In this document: positions 1 through 8,296 of the stretch, one piece after another | Layout of the letters: each line of letters begins with the position of its first letter | Position numbering within the stretch: position 1 is the stretch's first letter | Source: Polaribacter pacificus | GTDB taxonomy: Bacteria > Bacteroidota > Bacteroidia > Flavobacteriales > Flavobacteriaceae | Assembly (NCBI RefSeq): GCF_038024035.1 | Contig: NZ_CP150664.1 | Location: 1-64,000, forward strand | Length of the DNA stretch: 64,000 nucleotides | Direction of reading: 5' to 3' | The notes under the pieces: model-generated | What the model saw: the letters and a program-made list of their open reading frames with translations, nothing else | What the model was told of the DNA's origin: nothing | The model's database searches: none | Translations under genes and position numbers: made by a program

Positions 1-1428
1 ATGACTAAAACTGCTGACTCAGTTTGGAATGAGTGCCTTTCATTTATTAAAGACAATATAAAACCACAAGCGTATAAAACTTGGTTTGAACCTATCAAAC
101 CAATAAAAATCGCAGGTGAGGCTTTGACGATTCAGGTGCCCAGTAAATTCTTTTACGAATGGTTAGAAGAGCATTATATTAAATTGCTTCGTGTTGCCTT
201 AATGAAACAGTTAGGGAATGATGCAAAGTTAATTTACGATGTGCGTATGGAAAACACCTACAGTAGCAATCGACCTCAGACAGTTAAAATACCAAGTTCA
301 AACAGAAATCCTTTAAAATCACAGAATGTTACGGTTCCGTTAGAAACCAAAAACAGAGAGTTGAGAAACCCATTTGTGATTCCAGGTTTGCAAAAGGTAA
401 AAATTGAATCTCAATTAAATCCAAATTACAACTTTAATAATTTTGTAGAGGGCGATTCAAATCGTTTGGCAAGATCAGCAGGTATGGCAGTGGCCAACAA
501 ACCTGGTGGAACTTCGTTCAATCCTTTATTAATTTATGGGGGAGTAGGTCTTGGTAAAACACATATAGCACATGCAATCGGTGTAGAAATTAAAGATAAA
601 TATCCAGACAAAACAGTTTTGTATATTTCATCTGAAAAATTTACCCAACAATTTATAGATTCAGTCAAATCAAATACAAGAAATGATTTTATTCATTTTT
701 ATCAGATGATTGATGTATTGATTATTGACGATGTTCAGTTCTTGTCCGGAAAAACCGGAACTCAAGATGTGTTCTTTCATATTTTTAACCACTTGCATCA
801 AAATGGCAAACAGGTAATTCTTACTTCGGATAAGGCACCAGTTGATATGCAAGATATAGAACAGCGTTTGCTGTCTCGTTTTAAATGGGGATTGTCTGCA
901 GAGCTTCAGGCTCCTGATTATGAAACTAGAATATCGATTCTACAGAATAAGTTATTTAGAGATGGGGTAGAAATGCCCGAAGAAATTGTTGATTATATTG
1001 CAAAAAATATCAAATCCAATGTTCGTGAACTAGAAGGCGTGTTAATCTCTATGATTGCTCAGTCTTCATTTAACCGAAGAGAATATACTCTAGAGCTTGC
1101 TAGACAAATTGTAGATAAGTTTGTTAAGAATACCAAGAAAGAAGTTTCTATAGATTACATCCAAAAAGTAGTGTCTAAATATTTTGATATGGATGTAGCA
1201 ACATTACAATCTAAAACCAGAAAAAGACACATTGTTCAAGCTCGTCAATTAGCTATGTATTTTGCAAAGCGAATGACCAAATCATCCCTAGCGAGTATTG
1301 GTTCTCAAATAGGTCACAGGGATCACGCAACAGTTTTACATGCTTGCAAGACTGTTGACAATCTTACAGAAACCGATAAATTATTTCGTAAATACGTTGA
1401 CGATTTAACCAAGAAATTAACTTTTTAA
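1..1428 (+). CDS. dnaA: Chromosomal replication initiator protein DnaA
   Basis: DnaA is the AAA+ ATPase that binds DnaA boxes at oriC, melts the origin and loads the replicative helicase. The 475-residue protein has the expected order: an N-terminal helicase-contact domain (about 1-85), a variable linker, the AAA+ domain with Walker A GGVGLGKT ending at Lys186-Thr187 and Walker B IIDD at 241-244, and a C-terminal helix-turn-helix with the box-recognition signature GHRDHATVLHAC near 438-449. The length is normal. It begins at base 1, so its promoter and any upstream oriC lie outside the window. Two small genes follow closely in the same direction. rpmH, a common dnaA neighbour in other phyla, is about 45 kb away. 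Confidence 0.98.
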   Translation: MTKTADSVWNECLSFIKDNIKPQAYKTWFEPIKPIKIAGEALTIQVPSKFFYEWLEEHYIKLLRVALMKQLGNDAKLIYDVRMENTYSSNRPQTVKIPSSNRNPLKSQNVTVPLETKNRELRNPFVIPGLQKVKIESQLNPNYNFNNFVEGDSNRLARSAGMAVANKPGGTSFNPLLIYGGVGLGKTHIAHAIGVEIKDKYPDKTVLYISSEKFTQQFIDSVKSNTRNDFIHFYQMIDVLIIDDVQFLSGKTGTQDVFFHIFNHLHQNGKQVILTSDKAPVDMQDIEQRLLSRFKWGLSAELQAPDYETRISILQNKLFRDGVEMPEEIVDYIAKNIKSNVRELEGVLISMIAQSSFNRREYTLELARQIVDKFVKNTKKEVSIDYIQKVVSKYFDMDVATLQSKTRKRHIVQARQLAMYFAKRMTKSSLASIGSQIGHRDHATVLHACKTVDNLTETDKLFRKYVDDLTKKLTF

Positions 1429-1437
1429 TTTTACTAC

Positions 1438-1890
1438 ATGCAGCAGATTTTGATGGTCTGTTTGGGGAATATTTGTCGTTCTCCACTGGCCGAGGGTATA
1501 TTGCAATCTAAGGTTGATCCTTCTAAAATTTCAGTAGATTCTGCTGGGACAGCTGCTTACCATGTGGGAGAATTGCCAGACAAGCGATCTATTGCTACAG
1601 CTAAAAAATACGGAATAGATCTTACCCAACAACGCGCAAGAAAATTTAGTATCAAAGATTTTGATATCTTTGACATCATATACGCCATGGATCAAAGTAA
1701 TTATCAAGATTTATTGAGCTTGGCACGTAATCAACAAGATAAAGATAAGTTGCATTTGATTTTAAATGAGTCTTATCCCAATGAGCAAAGAGAGGTGCCT
1801 GACCCTTATTACGGTGGTGTAGATGGCTTTGAACAAGTATATCAGCTTTTAGATGAAGCTTGTACTGTAATCCAAAAAAAAATTGAATGA
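1438..1890 (+). CDS. Low-molecular-weight protein-tyrosine phosphatase
   Basis: This is a cytoplasmic LMW-PTP that hydrolyses phosphotyrosine through a cysteinyl-phosphate intermediate. The P-loop CX5RS sits at the extreme N-terminus as in the family (VCLGNICRSPLAEG, nucleophile Cys8, Arg14, Ser15), and the general-acid loop DPYYGG starts at Asp122. The length of 150 residues is typical. It lies 9 bases after dnaA and its stop overlaps the start of the next gene by 4 bases, so the three probably share a transcript. No cognate tyrosine kinase is visible nearby, so the substrate is unknown; arginine phosphatase activity, seen in some relatives, cannot be excluded. Confidence 0.93.
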   Translation: MQQILMVCLGNICRSPLAEGILQSKVDPSKISVDSAGTAAYHVGELPDKRSIATAKKYGIDLTQQRARKFSIKDFDIFDIIYAMDQSNYQDLLSLARNQQDKDKLHLILNESYPNEQREVPDPYYGGVDGFEQVYQLLDEACTVIQKKIE

Positions 1891-2600
1891 TGCTAGGAAA
1901 ATTATATTTAATACCCACAACCTTAGGAGATAACGAACCTTTAGAAGTAATGCCAATCTCTGTAAAGAAAGTTGTTGAGCAGATTGATTATTATGTGGTT
2001 GAAAATGAAAAAACGGCACGTCGTTTTATAAAAAAAATACATCCCAAGAAAGCGCAAGATTCTTTGCAAATTATGATGTTAGATAAGTATGCCGAGGAAA
2101 TTGAAACTCGTTCATATTTAGATATCTGTGCAGAGGGAATCTCAGTTGGATTGTTATCTGAGGCAGGTGTTCCAGCGGTTGCGGATCCAGGTGCAACCAT
2201 CGTTCGGTTGGCGCATGAAAAAGGAATTCAAGTTGTTCCTTTGGTGGGGCCTTCATCCATTTTAATGGCCATGATGAGTTCTGGAATGAACGGCCAAAGT
2301 TTTGCTTTTAATGGCTATTTGCCTATTGATGCTGCTAAGAGAAAAAAAACAATTAAAGATTTAGAGCGTTTGTCAAAAGAGAAAAATCAATCTCAGATTT
2401 TTATTGAGACTCCTTATAGAAACGAAAAGCTTTTTACGGATTTAAAATCGACCTTAACACCATCAACCTTGTTGTGTATAGCTGCAGATATTACTTTATC
2501 TACAGAGTATATAAAAACCAAGCACGCAAAAGATTGGAAACAAGAACAACCAGATCTGCACAAGCGTCCAGCTATCTTTATCATACACAAAGAATATTAA
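1887..2600 (+). CDS. RsmI-like SAM-dependent methyltransferase (tetrapyrrole methylase fold)
   Basis: The 237-residue protein has the tetrapyrrole-methylase/RsmI fold: an N-terminal LYLIPTTLGD strand-loop, a glycine-rich segment LLSEAGVPAVADPGA near residues 88-102 and VVPLVGPSSILMA near 113-125. RsmI proper 2'-O-methylates C1402 of 16S rRNA. This shorter paralogue type is common in Bacteroidota and its target is unproven. Two in-frame ATGs (1887 and 1890) overlap the previous stop, giving translational coupling either way. It ends 3 bases from the convergent mltG with no recognisable terminator between them. Confidence 0.85.
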   Translation: MMLGKLYLIPTTLGDNEPLEVMPISVKKVVEQIDYYVVENEKTARRFIKKIHPKKAQDSLQIMMLDKYAEEIETRSYLDICAEGISVGLLSEAGVPAVADPGATIVRLAHEKGIQVVPLVGPSSILMAMMSSGMNGQSFAFNGYLPIDAAKRKKTIKDLERLSKEKNQSQIFIETPYRNEKLFTDLKSTLTPSTLLCIAADITLSTEYIKTKHAKDWKQEQPDLHKRPAIFIIHKEY

Positions 2601-2603
2601 TTT

Positions 2604-3638
2604 TTAGCGTTGTATTCCTTGTGAGCTAATCCAGCGTTGGTATTTTTTTGCATTGTTGTTGTGTGCTCTTAAAGTGGATGCAAATTCATGGTAGCCAATC
2701 TTATCGACACTGGCACACATATATAAATAATTGTGTTTAGCTGCGTTTAAAACGGCATCGATAGAAGAAATATCTGGCATAGCGATTAAGCTTGGAGGGA
2801 GTCCATTTTTTGTGTAGGTATTGTAAGGAGATTTTATAGACAGATCTTTGGTCAATACTCGTTTTACAACAAAATCATCCCCGTGTTTCTTTTTTAAGGC
2901 AAAAATAATAGTTGGGTCTGCTTGTAGCGGCCATCCTCTTTTAAGTCTGTTAAGGTAGAGTCCAGCTACAATAGGTCTTTCAGAAGCTTTTGCAGTTTCT
3001 TTTTGAACGATAGATGCTAAAGTAATGACCTCTTTTGGGCTCATTTTTAGCTCTTTAGCCTTAAAAAGTCTGTTCTCTGTCCAAAAGCGTTGGTATTCTT
3101 GTAACATGCGATTTCTGAAATTTTCTGCAGTAGTATTCCAGTACAATTCGTAACTGTTAGGGATATACATGCCTAAAGCTTCATCAATAGAAAACTGCTG
3201 CTTGTTTAAAAAAGCTGGGTCTGTGATGGCTGTTAAGATTTCAAGAGAGTCTGGTTCAATTTGGGCTGCTATTCTACCTGCTAATTTCTCTAAGTTATCT
3301 TGATTGTTAAATGTTACTTTAACAGGGCTTTGCAAACCATTTCTAAGCAAGTTGATCAAGTCGTTGTTAGAAAGACCTTTTTTAATTTGATACCTGCCCG
3401 CTTTGATGTTTGTGTTGTACTTTTTTTTGTTTGATACCCAAACAAAAGCATCTGTATCTAGTACGTAAGGTTCTAGTTGTTTTACTACATCATCAAAACC
3501 ACTGTTCGTTGCTATAAAAATATAACCGTCTTTCTGTGTGCTTGGGCTGTATATTTTTTGATAGCTATTAAAAGCATAGTAGCAAGCAATTAAAATACAT
3601 AGGCTTACTAAATAAATGAGTCCCTTCTTTTTAGTCAT
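2604..3638 (-). CDS. mltG: Endolytic murein transglycosylase MltG (YceG-like)
   Basis: MltG is a membrane-anchored lytic transglycosylase that cuts nascent peptidoglycan strands and sets glycan length. The 344-residue protein has one N-terminal membrane segment (about 6-22), a LysM-like region with the NDLINLLRNG pattern, then the YceG domain with IPNSYELYW and the signature LASIVQKETAKASERPIVAG, in which the Glu of QKET is the expected catalytic residue, followed by LQADPTIIFAL. It is the last gene of a leftward operon with a GNAT gene and dapF, packed with no spacer. dapF makes the meso-diaminopimelate of peptidoglycan, so the context fits cell-wall work. Confidence 0.93.
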   Translation of the reverse strand: MTKKKGLIYLVSLCILIACYYAFNSYQKIYSPSTQKDGYIFIATNSGFDDVVKQLEPYVLDTDAFVWVSNKKKYNTNIKAGRYQIKKGLSNNDLINLLRNGLQSPVKVTFNNQDNLEKLAGRIAAQIEPDSLEILTAITDPAFLNKQQFSIDEALGMYIPNSYELYWNTTAENFRNRMLQEYQRFWTENRLFKAKELKMSPKEVITLASIVQKETAKASERPIVAGLYLNRLKRGWPLQADPTIIFALKKKHGDDFVVKRVLTKDLSIKSPYNTYTKNGLPPSLIAMPDISSIDAVLNAAKHNYLYMCASVDKIGYHEFASTLRAHNNNAKKYQRWISSQGIQR

Positions 3639-4163
3639 CTACTTCTTAATCAATTGGTATAGTATTTCGTCTTTAAATCCATCAGGAGATTTAATCCATT
3701 CTTTTTTTATTCCAACCTCCTGAAAGGCGTGTTTTTTAAACAGTGCAATGCTCTTGTGATTGTCTACACTGATATTTGCATACAACTGGTGTATTAGTAA
3801 AATCTCAAAACAATACTCAATAAGGAGTGCAAGGGCTTCAGAAGCAAAACCATTATTTTGATACAATTGATGGATTAAGATTCCAACTCCAACTCTTTGA
3901 TGCTGTGGGTTAAAATCGAATAAATCAATCATGCCAACCGCTTTTTGGTTGAGTTTTTCTTCTATGATAAACCGAAACTGTTTGGCTTGGTAAATATCCA
4001 AATGCGCATTTTCTAAATATTGTTTTAAAACATATTTTGAAAATGGAGTTTGGGTGTCGCTCATTTTCCAAAAAGAAGTATTGTTCTCTGCTTCGAATAA
4101 GAATTCAAGATCTTCAGGTTCTAATGCTCTAAGGCTAACGGTATGTCCATCTAGTTTTGTCAT
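3639..4163 (-). CDS. GNAT-family N-acetyltransferase (RimJ/RimL type)
   Basis: This is a 174-residue acetyl-CoA-dependent N-acetyltransferase. It shows the opening of the RimJ/RimL-like subgroup (LRALEPEDLEFLFEAENN), a mid-protein motif A with VGVGILIHQLYQNNGFASEA (near 91-110) and a late NHKSIALFKKHAFQEVG segment (near 140-156), the usual acceptor-side NxxSxxLyeklGF pattern. It overlaps the end of dapF by one base and abuts mltG, so it is translated from the same operon. The substrate is not predictable: a protein N-terminus, a small amine or an antibiotic are all possible. Confidence 0.85.
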   Translation of the reverse strand: MTKLDGHTVSLRALEPEDLEFLFEAENNTSFWKMSDTQTPFSKYVLKQYLENAHLDIYQAKQFRFIIEEKLNQKAVGMIDLFDFNPQHQRVGVGILIHQLYQNNGFASEALALLIEYCFEILLIHQLYANISVDNHKSIALFKKHAFQEVGIKKEWIKSPDGFKDEILYQLIKK

Positions 4164-4939
4164 TAGATAGCGATGCTTCCTTTAAAAACAAATATTGCAG
4201 GTCCTTTTAAGAAAATATTTTGATATCCATTTGCGCTAGGTTCAAAGCTGACTTCTAAAATACCACCTTTAACTGGTAAGCAAACGCTGTTGCTTGTTGT
4301 TTTTTGAGCTTTGTGCATAGCAATGGCTACCGCAGTCACCCCGGTTCCACAGGCAAGTGTTTCATCTTCTACACCACGTTCGTAAGTTCTTACTTTAAAG
4401 GTGTTTTGGTTAAGTTGTTCAGTAAAATTAACATTACTGCCAGCAGTTCCATACAATTCATTTCTAATTCTCTTGCCTTCATTAAAAACAGGATACTCAT
4501 CCAGGTTTTCTACCAACACAACATGATGAGGTGATCCGGTATTGGCAAATGCATAGCCTTCATATAATTGAATTTCAGAAACATCAACCATCTGCAAAGA
4601 GACTTCTCCTTTGCTAATGCTAGCATGATGTAGGCCATCTACTGCTATAAATGTGGTATTTACAGAAAATAAGCCAAGTTTGTGAGCAAAAGCTACGATA
4701 CAACGACCTCCATTACCACACATGGTACTTTCATTTCCATCGGCATTAAAATAGACCATCTTAAAATCAGTTTCTTCATCTTCTTCTAACAGAATTAATC
4801 CATCTGCACCGATGCCAAAATGTCGATCGCAGAGATGTTTTATGAGCGCTACATTGTCTTTAGAAAATTGTAAGTTTCTATTATCTATAATGACAAAGTC
4901 ATTTCCGGCTCCTTGGTATTTGTAAAATGTCTGATCCAT
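4163..4939 (-). CDS. dapF: Diaminopimelate epimerase
   Basis: DapF interconverts LL- and meso-diaminopimelate in lysine and peptidoglycan biosynthesis, using a two-cysteine acid/base pair without cofactor. Both cysteines are visible: Cys74 in MCGNGGRC and Cys197 in LACGTGVTA. The N-terminus KYQGAGNDFVIID matches the family start, so the ATG at 4939 is firm. The length is 258 residues. It is first in the dapF-GNAT-mltG operon and diverges from the HtrA gene. A TATCTTTG box on its strand ends only 7 bases before the ATG, which suggests a very short or absent 5' leader. dapA, an earlier step of the pathway, is also in this window at 19.7 kb. Confidence 0.96.
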   Translation of the reverse strand: MDQTFYKYQGAGNDFVIIDNRNLQFSKDNVALIKHLCDRHFGIGADGLILLEEDEETDFKMVYFNADGNESTMCGNGGRCIVAFAHKLGLFSVNTTFIAVDGLHHASISKGEVSLQMVDVSEIQLYEGYAFANTGSPHHVVLVENLDEYPVFNEGKRIRNELYGTAGSNVNFTEQLNQNTFKVRTYERGVEDETLACGTGVTAVAIAMHKAQKTTSNSVCLPVKGGILEVSFEPSANGYQNIFLKGPAIFVFKGSIAI

Positions 4940-4946
4940 TGTAAGG

Positions 4947-4954
4947 CAAAGATA
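4947..4954 (-). promoter_or_regulatory. Candidate -7 element of dapF
   Basis: Read on the minus strand this is TATCTTTG, a full match to the Bacteroidota -7 consensus TAnnTTTG. No TTTG lies at the ideal distance upstream. Only 7 bases separate it from the dapF ATG, so initiation at the usual distance would give an essentially leaderless message. Confidence 0.5.
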
Positions 4955-4979
4955 AGAATTAATCTTCTGAAAATGGCTT

Positions 4980-5016
4980 GTTAAAAAGCGGTTAAAGTTC
5001 GTTAAAAGCCGTTAAA
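4980..5016 (+). promoter_or_regulatory. Four helically phased GTTAAA direct repeats
   Basis: GTTAAA occurs at 4980-4985, 4991-4996, 5001-5006 and 5011-5016, so the starts are 11, 10 and 10 bases apart, one DNA turn each. The array ends 4 bases before the -33 TTTG of the HtrA promoter. Tandem hexamers at 10-11 base spacing are the usual operator form of OmpR/PhoB-family response regulators; an activator site is inferred. Confidence 0.6.
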
Positions 5017-5020
5017 CTGA

Positions 5021-5051
5021 TTTGAGAAAAATGTTTAAATATTTATCTTTG
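5021..5051 (+). promoter_or_regulatory. Promoter of the HtrA-type protease gene
   Basis: TTTG at 5021-5024, a spacer of exactly 19 bases, then TATCTTTG at 5044-5051. This matches the Bacteroidota sigma-A consensus TTTG-N19-TAnnTTTG at every fixed position. The start codon follows 22 bases after the -7 box. Confidence 0.8.
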
Positions 5052-5073
5052 ATAAAAAATAATCAATATAATT

Positions 5074-6444
5074 ATGAAAAAAACAGCTAGTTTATTAGGA
5101 ATTGCAGTTTTGGGAGGGATGATTACCCTTGGGGGCTACAAATATTTATTTGAGAAATCACCCATAGTTATAGAAAAAGCTGCACAAACAGTTTTGCCAA
5201 CCATCCAGGCAAGTTTTAATCCAACCAACAGGGCAGAAGCATCTAGTTCAATTGATTTTACAGCTGCTGCAGATAGAACAGTTCATGCTGTAGTCCATGT
5301 TAAGAATACATCCATACGGACCCAGCAAAATCCATGGGCTGAGTTTATGTTTGGTAGTGGCAACGGTATCAGAAAATACGAACAAGTTGGTACAGGAAGT
5401 GGTGTCATTATTACCATGGATGGTTATATCGTGACAAACAACCACGTGATTGATGGAGCTTCTGACTTGGAAGTAACTTTAAACAATCAAAAAAAATACA
5501 AAGCCAAGTTAATCGGAACAGATGCAGACAATGATATCGCTTTGTTAAAAATTGACGCAGATATTAAGCTGCCTTATATTCCTTTTGCCAACTCAGATGC
5601 TATTAAAGTCGGAGAGTGGGTCTTGGCGGTTGGAAACCCATACAATTTAACATCTACAGTTACTGCAGGAATCGTGAGTGCAAAAGGAAGAGATTTACAA
5701 GGTAACTCAAATGTAGATTCTTTTATACAGACAGATGCTGCTGTAAACCCAGGAAACAGTGGAGGAGCTCTAGTAAATACTAGAGGAGAGCTTATCGGAA
5801 TTAATACAGCCATTTCTTCTAGAACAGGTTCTTTTATAGGATATTCATTTGCTGTTCCTTCTAATATAGCAAAAAAAGTGGTTGAAGATTTGATTGAATT
5901 TGGTCGAGTTCAAGAAGCTGTTATTGGTATTGGTGTAGATCTTAACTTTAAAGATGAGGGTGTTAAAATTGGGAGTTTAACCGATGAAAGTAGTGCTAAA
6001 AAAAGTGGCTTAAAAGAGGGTGATATTATTAAAAGTGTTAACAATATTAGTATCGCAAAATTTGCTGATTTAACAGGACAACTGCGTGCAAAACGCCCAG
6101 GTGATTATGTAGAAGTTGTGATTGATAGAAACGGTAAAGAGTTAACTAAAAAGGTTCAATTGTCAAAAAAAGATCGTTTCCAATCAGTGAATTACAATTT
6201 AGAACTTCGCGATTTGACAGCTAAAGAAAAGAAAAAGTTAGGGATTTCTTATGGAGTTAAAATAACCAATGATCTTTCTTCTAGAAGAGAAGGAAGTATA
6301 AAAGGGTATATCATAGCTAAAATTAATGGAAAAAAAGTGATTGATGCGTCTAGTACACAAAAGTTTTTAGATTCAAATACCAATCCAATGACTGTTGATA
6401 TGATCAATCTAGATGGAAAAATAGAGAAATACTATATACGATAA
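5074..6444 (+). CDS. DegP/HtrA-family periplasmic serine protease
   Basis: HtrA proteases degrade or refold damaged envelope proteins. The 456-residue protein has an N-terminal membrane/signal segment (about 6-25), a trypsin-like domain with the triad His124 (TNNHV), Asp154 (DNDIALL) and Ser229 (NPGNSGGAL), then a PDZ domain (about 275-360, with GLKEGDIIKSVN) and a shorter second PDZ-like region to the C-terminus (AKINGKKV). The first segment lacks an obvious signal-peptidase site, so it may stay membrane-anchored like DegS. It is a single-gene unit with a consensus promoter, an upstream phased repeat array and a strong terminator. Induction by envelope stress is the natural expectation but is not shown by sequence alone. 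Confidence 0.95.
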   Translation: MKKTASLLGIAVLGGMITLGGYKYLFEKSPIVIEKAAQTVLPTIQASFNPTNRAEASSSIDFTAAADRTVHAVVHVKNTSIRTQQNPWAEFMFGSGNGIRKYEQVGTGSGVIITMDGYIVTNNHVIDGASDLEVTLNNQKKYKAKLIGTDADNDIALLKIDADIKLPYIPFANSDAIKVGEWVLAVGNPYNLTSTVTAGIVSAKGRDLQGNSNVDSFIQTDAAVNPGNSGGALVNTRGELIGINTAISSRTGSFIGYSFAVPSNIAKKVVEDLIEFGRVQEAVIGIGVDLNFKDEGVKIGSLTDESSAKKSGLKEGDIIKSVNNISIAKFADLTGQLRAKRPGDYVEVVIDRNGKELTKKVQLSKKDRFQSVNYNLELRDLTAKEKKKLGISYGVKITNDLSSRREGSIKGYIIAKINGKKVIDASSTQKFLDSNTNPMTVDMINLDGKIEKYYIR

Positions 6445-6480
6445 GGGCGGATCTACATTCTGTTTTTTACGAGTAATAGA

Positions 6481-6507
6481 ATCCCGAATTTATTCGGGAT
6501 TTTTTTT
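6481..6507 (+). terminator. Rho-independent terminator after the HtrA gene
   Basis: An 8-9 bp stem ATCCCGAA / TTCGGGAT (6481-6500) is followed by a run of seven T. Confidence 0.85.
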
Positions 6508-6541
6508 ATAAAATAATAGTTACGAAATCGATTGAAATAAG

Positions 6542-6549
6542 TACTTTTG
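6542..6549 (+). promoter_or_regulatory. Candidate -7 element of gap
   Basis: TACTTTTG matches TAnnTTTG and lies 34 bases before the gap start codon, just after the preceding terminator. No clear TTTG is found 19 bases upstream, so the call rests on the -7 box and position. Confidence 0.5.
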
Positions 6550-6583
6550 CACCGAATTTCAAACCAAAAGATATAACACAACT

Positions 6584-8026
6584 ATGTCAACAGTAACAAA
6601 TTACGAAAACCAAGTATCTTCACAAGCACAAGTTAGAAGAGCTACCGTAGAATTTATTAATATCGTAAACGATTTATGGTATGATAAATCTATTGAATTA
6701 GTTTTATTTAGAAACCAATTGGTTGATAAAAGAGCTAGTGAGATTTTAAATTTAATTGAGTATGCAAAAGAGTTTGTAGCAAAGCCAATCTCTATTTTTG
6801 ATGCCTTAGACATCGCAAAAGCAATTCAACAAATAGAATTGCCTTCTTCTAAATTGGATATTGGAAAGTTGGCCTATGAATGTCATTTAAATGAAAATGA
6901 TTGTTCTGATAAGGTTGCTTTTGTAAAAAGACAATTAAAAGGAGCGGCAGATGTTTCTACCATAGAGCCTAAAGACGTTGTTCTTTATGGTTTTGGAAGA
7001 ATTGGTCGTTTGTTGGCAAGAGAGTTGATGAATAAAATGGGTAAAGGTTCTCAGTTGCGTCTAAGAGCTGTAGTAACTCGTGGAAAAATTGATCAAACTG
7101 TTTTAGAAAAAAGAGCTTCTTTGTTAAGTGTAGATTCTGTTCACGGTGATTTTTTAGGAACTGTACAGGTTGATGTAGAAAACAAAGCTTTAATTATTAA
7201 TGGAACTACAGTGTATATGATTTCTGCTGCACAACCAGAAGACATCGATTATACAGCATACGGAATCAACAATGCATTGGTAATAGACAATACAGGAGCA
7301 TTTAGAGATTACGAAGCATTGAGTAGACATTTAACTTCTAAAGGAGCTAGTAAAGTTTTACTTACTGCGCCAGGAAAAGGAGTGCCAAATATTGTACACG
7401 GAGTAAATCACGAAGAGAATAACCCGGATGAGATTGATATTTTTTCTGCAGCTTCTTGTACAACCAACGCTATTACACCAGTATTGAAAGTATTGGAAGA
7501 TAATTTTGGAATTAACAAAGGACATTTAGAAACCATACATGCCTATACCAATGATCAAAACTTGGTAGACAATATGCACAGCAAATACCGTAGAGGTAGA
7601 GCTGCTGCTTTAAATATGGTAATAACAGAAACAGGAGCCGGCGCTGCAGTAGCAAAAGCGTTACCTGCTTTGGCTGGTAAATTAACTTCAAATGCAATTA
7701 GAGTACCGGTTCCTAATGGATCTTTGGCTATTTTAAGCTTGCAATTGCACAGTGAAGTTACTGTTGATTCTGTAAATGCAATCATGAAAAAATACGCATT
7801 AGAAGGAGATTTGGTTGAGCAAATCAAATACTCTATAGATAATGAATTGGTTTCTTCTGATATTATTGGTTGTTCTGCTCCATCTATTTATGATAGTAAG
7901 GCTACCATTACAGACGGAAACAGCTTGGTTATTTATGTGTGGTATGACAACGAGTACGGGTATTCTCACCAAGTAATGCGTTTGGCAAAGCACATTGCAA
8001 AAGTAAGACGTTTTACCTATTATTAG
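6584..8026 (+). CDS. gap: Glyceraldehyde-3-phosphate dehydrogenase with N-terminal extension
   Basis: GAPDH oxidises glyceraldehyde 3-phosphate to 1,3-bisphosphoglycerate with NAD(P)+ (or the reverse). The protein is 480 residues; ordinary GAPDH is about 335. The dehydrogenase proper starts near residue 130 with the Rossmann motif VLYGFGRIGR (Gly136), and the catalytic Cys292 lies in SAASCTTNAITP, with the C-terminal WYDNEYGYSHQVM intact. Residues 1-130 form a separate, probably helical, charged region that I do not recognise. The long form is known among Bacteroidota, where a second normal-length GAPDH often exists elsewhere, so this may be a gluconeogenic or differently regulated isozyme; that is inference. 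It stands alone between two terminators. Confidence 0.92.
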   Translation: MSTVTNYENQVSSQAQVRRATVEFINIVNDLWYDKSIELVLFRNQLVDKRASEILNLIEYAKEFVAKPISIFDALDIAKAIQQIELPSSKLDIGKLAYECHLNENDCSDKVAFVKRQLKGAADVSTIEPKDVVLYGFGRIGRLLARELMNKMGKGSQLRLRAVVTRGKIDQTVLEKRASLLSVDSVHGDFLGTVQVDVENKALIINGTTVYMISAAQPEDIDYTAYGINNALVIDNTGAFRDYEALSRHLTSKGASKVLLTAPGKGVPNIVHGVNHEENNPDEIDIFSAASCTTNAITPVLKVLEDNFGINKGHLETIHAYTNDQNLVDNMHSKYRRGRAAALNMVITETGAGAAVAKALPALAGKLTSNAIRVPVPNGSLAILSLQLHSEVTVDSVNAIMKKYALEGDLVEQIKYSIDNELVSSDIIGCSAPSIYDSKATITDGNSLVIYVWYDNEYGYSHQVMRLAKHIAKVRRFTYY

Positions 8027-8060
8027 TAAAAGTGATTTCCTAAAGGAAAGTATATATTTA

Positions 8061-8095
8061 AAGCCTGAAACATTAAATGTTTCAGGCTTTTTTTA
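8061..8095 (+). terminator. Rho-independent terminator after gap
   Basis: A 13-bp perfect stem (AAGCCTGAAACAT with its complement, 8061-8089) with a 3-base loop is followed by a T-rich run. Confidence 0.88.
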
Positions 8096-8296
8096 TTGAA
8101 TTTAAAGGTTGATTATTGCTTTGAAACCCAGTATTAATATGTAGGTCTTTAAATTTAATAGCATTACATTCGTAAAATATTTAGCTCAAATTAAATAACA
8201 ATTATTGTTTTTTTACTTGTTAGATACAGGAATGAAACTATGCCCTTTAACAGGCTATTTCAAAATTATTATCATCTTTCAAAAAAAAAGAACAGA

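Noticed and set aside
8240..8296. ATG at 8240 as the start of the giant T9SS protein.
   Set aside because: The nineteen extra residues are polar and would bury the signal peptide that starts at the ATG at 8297.
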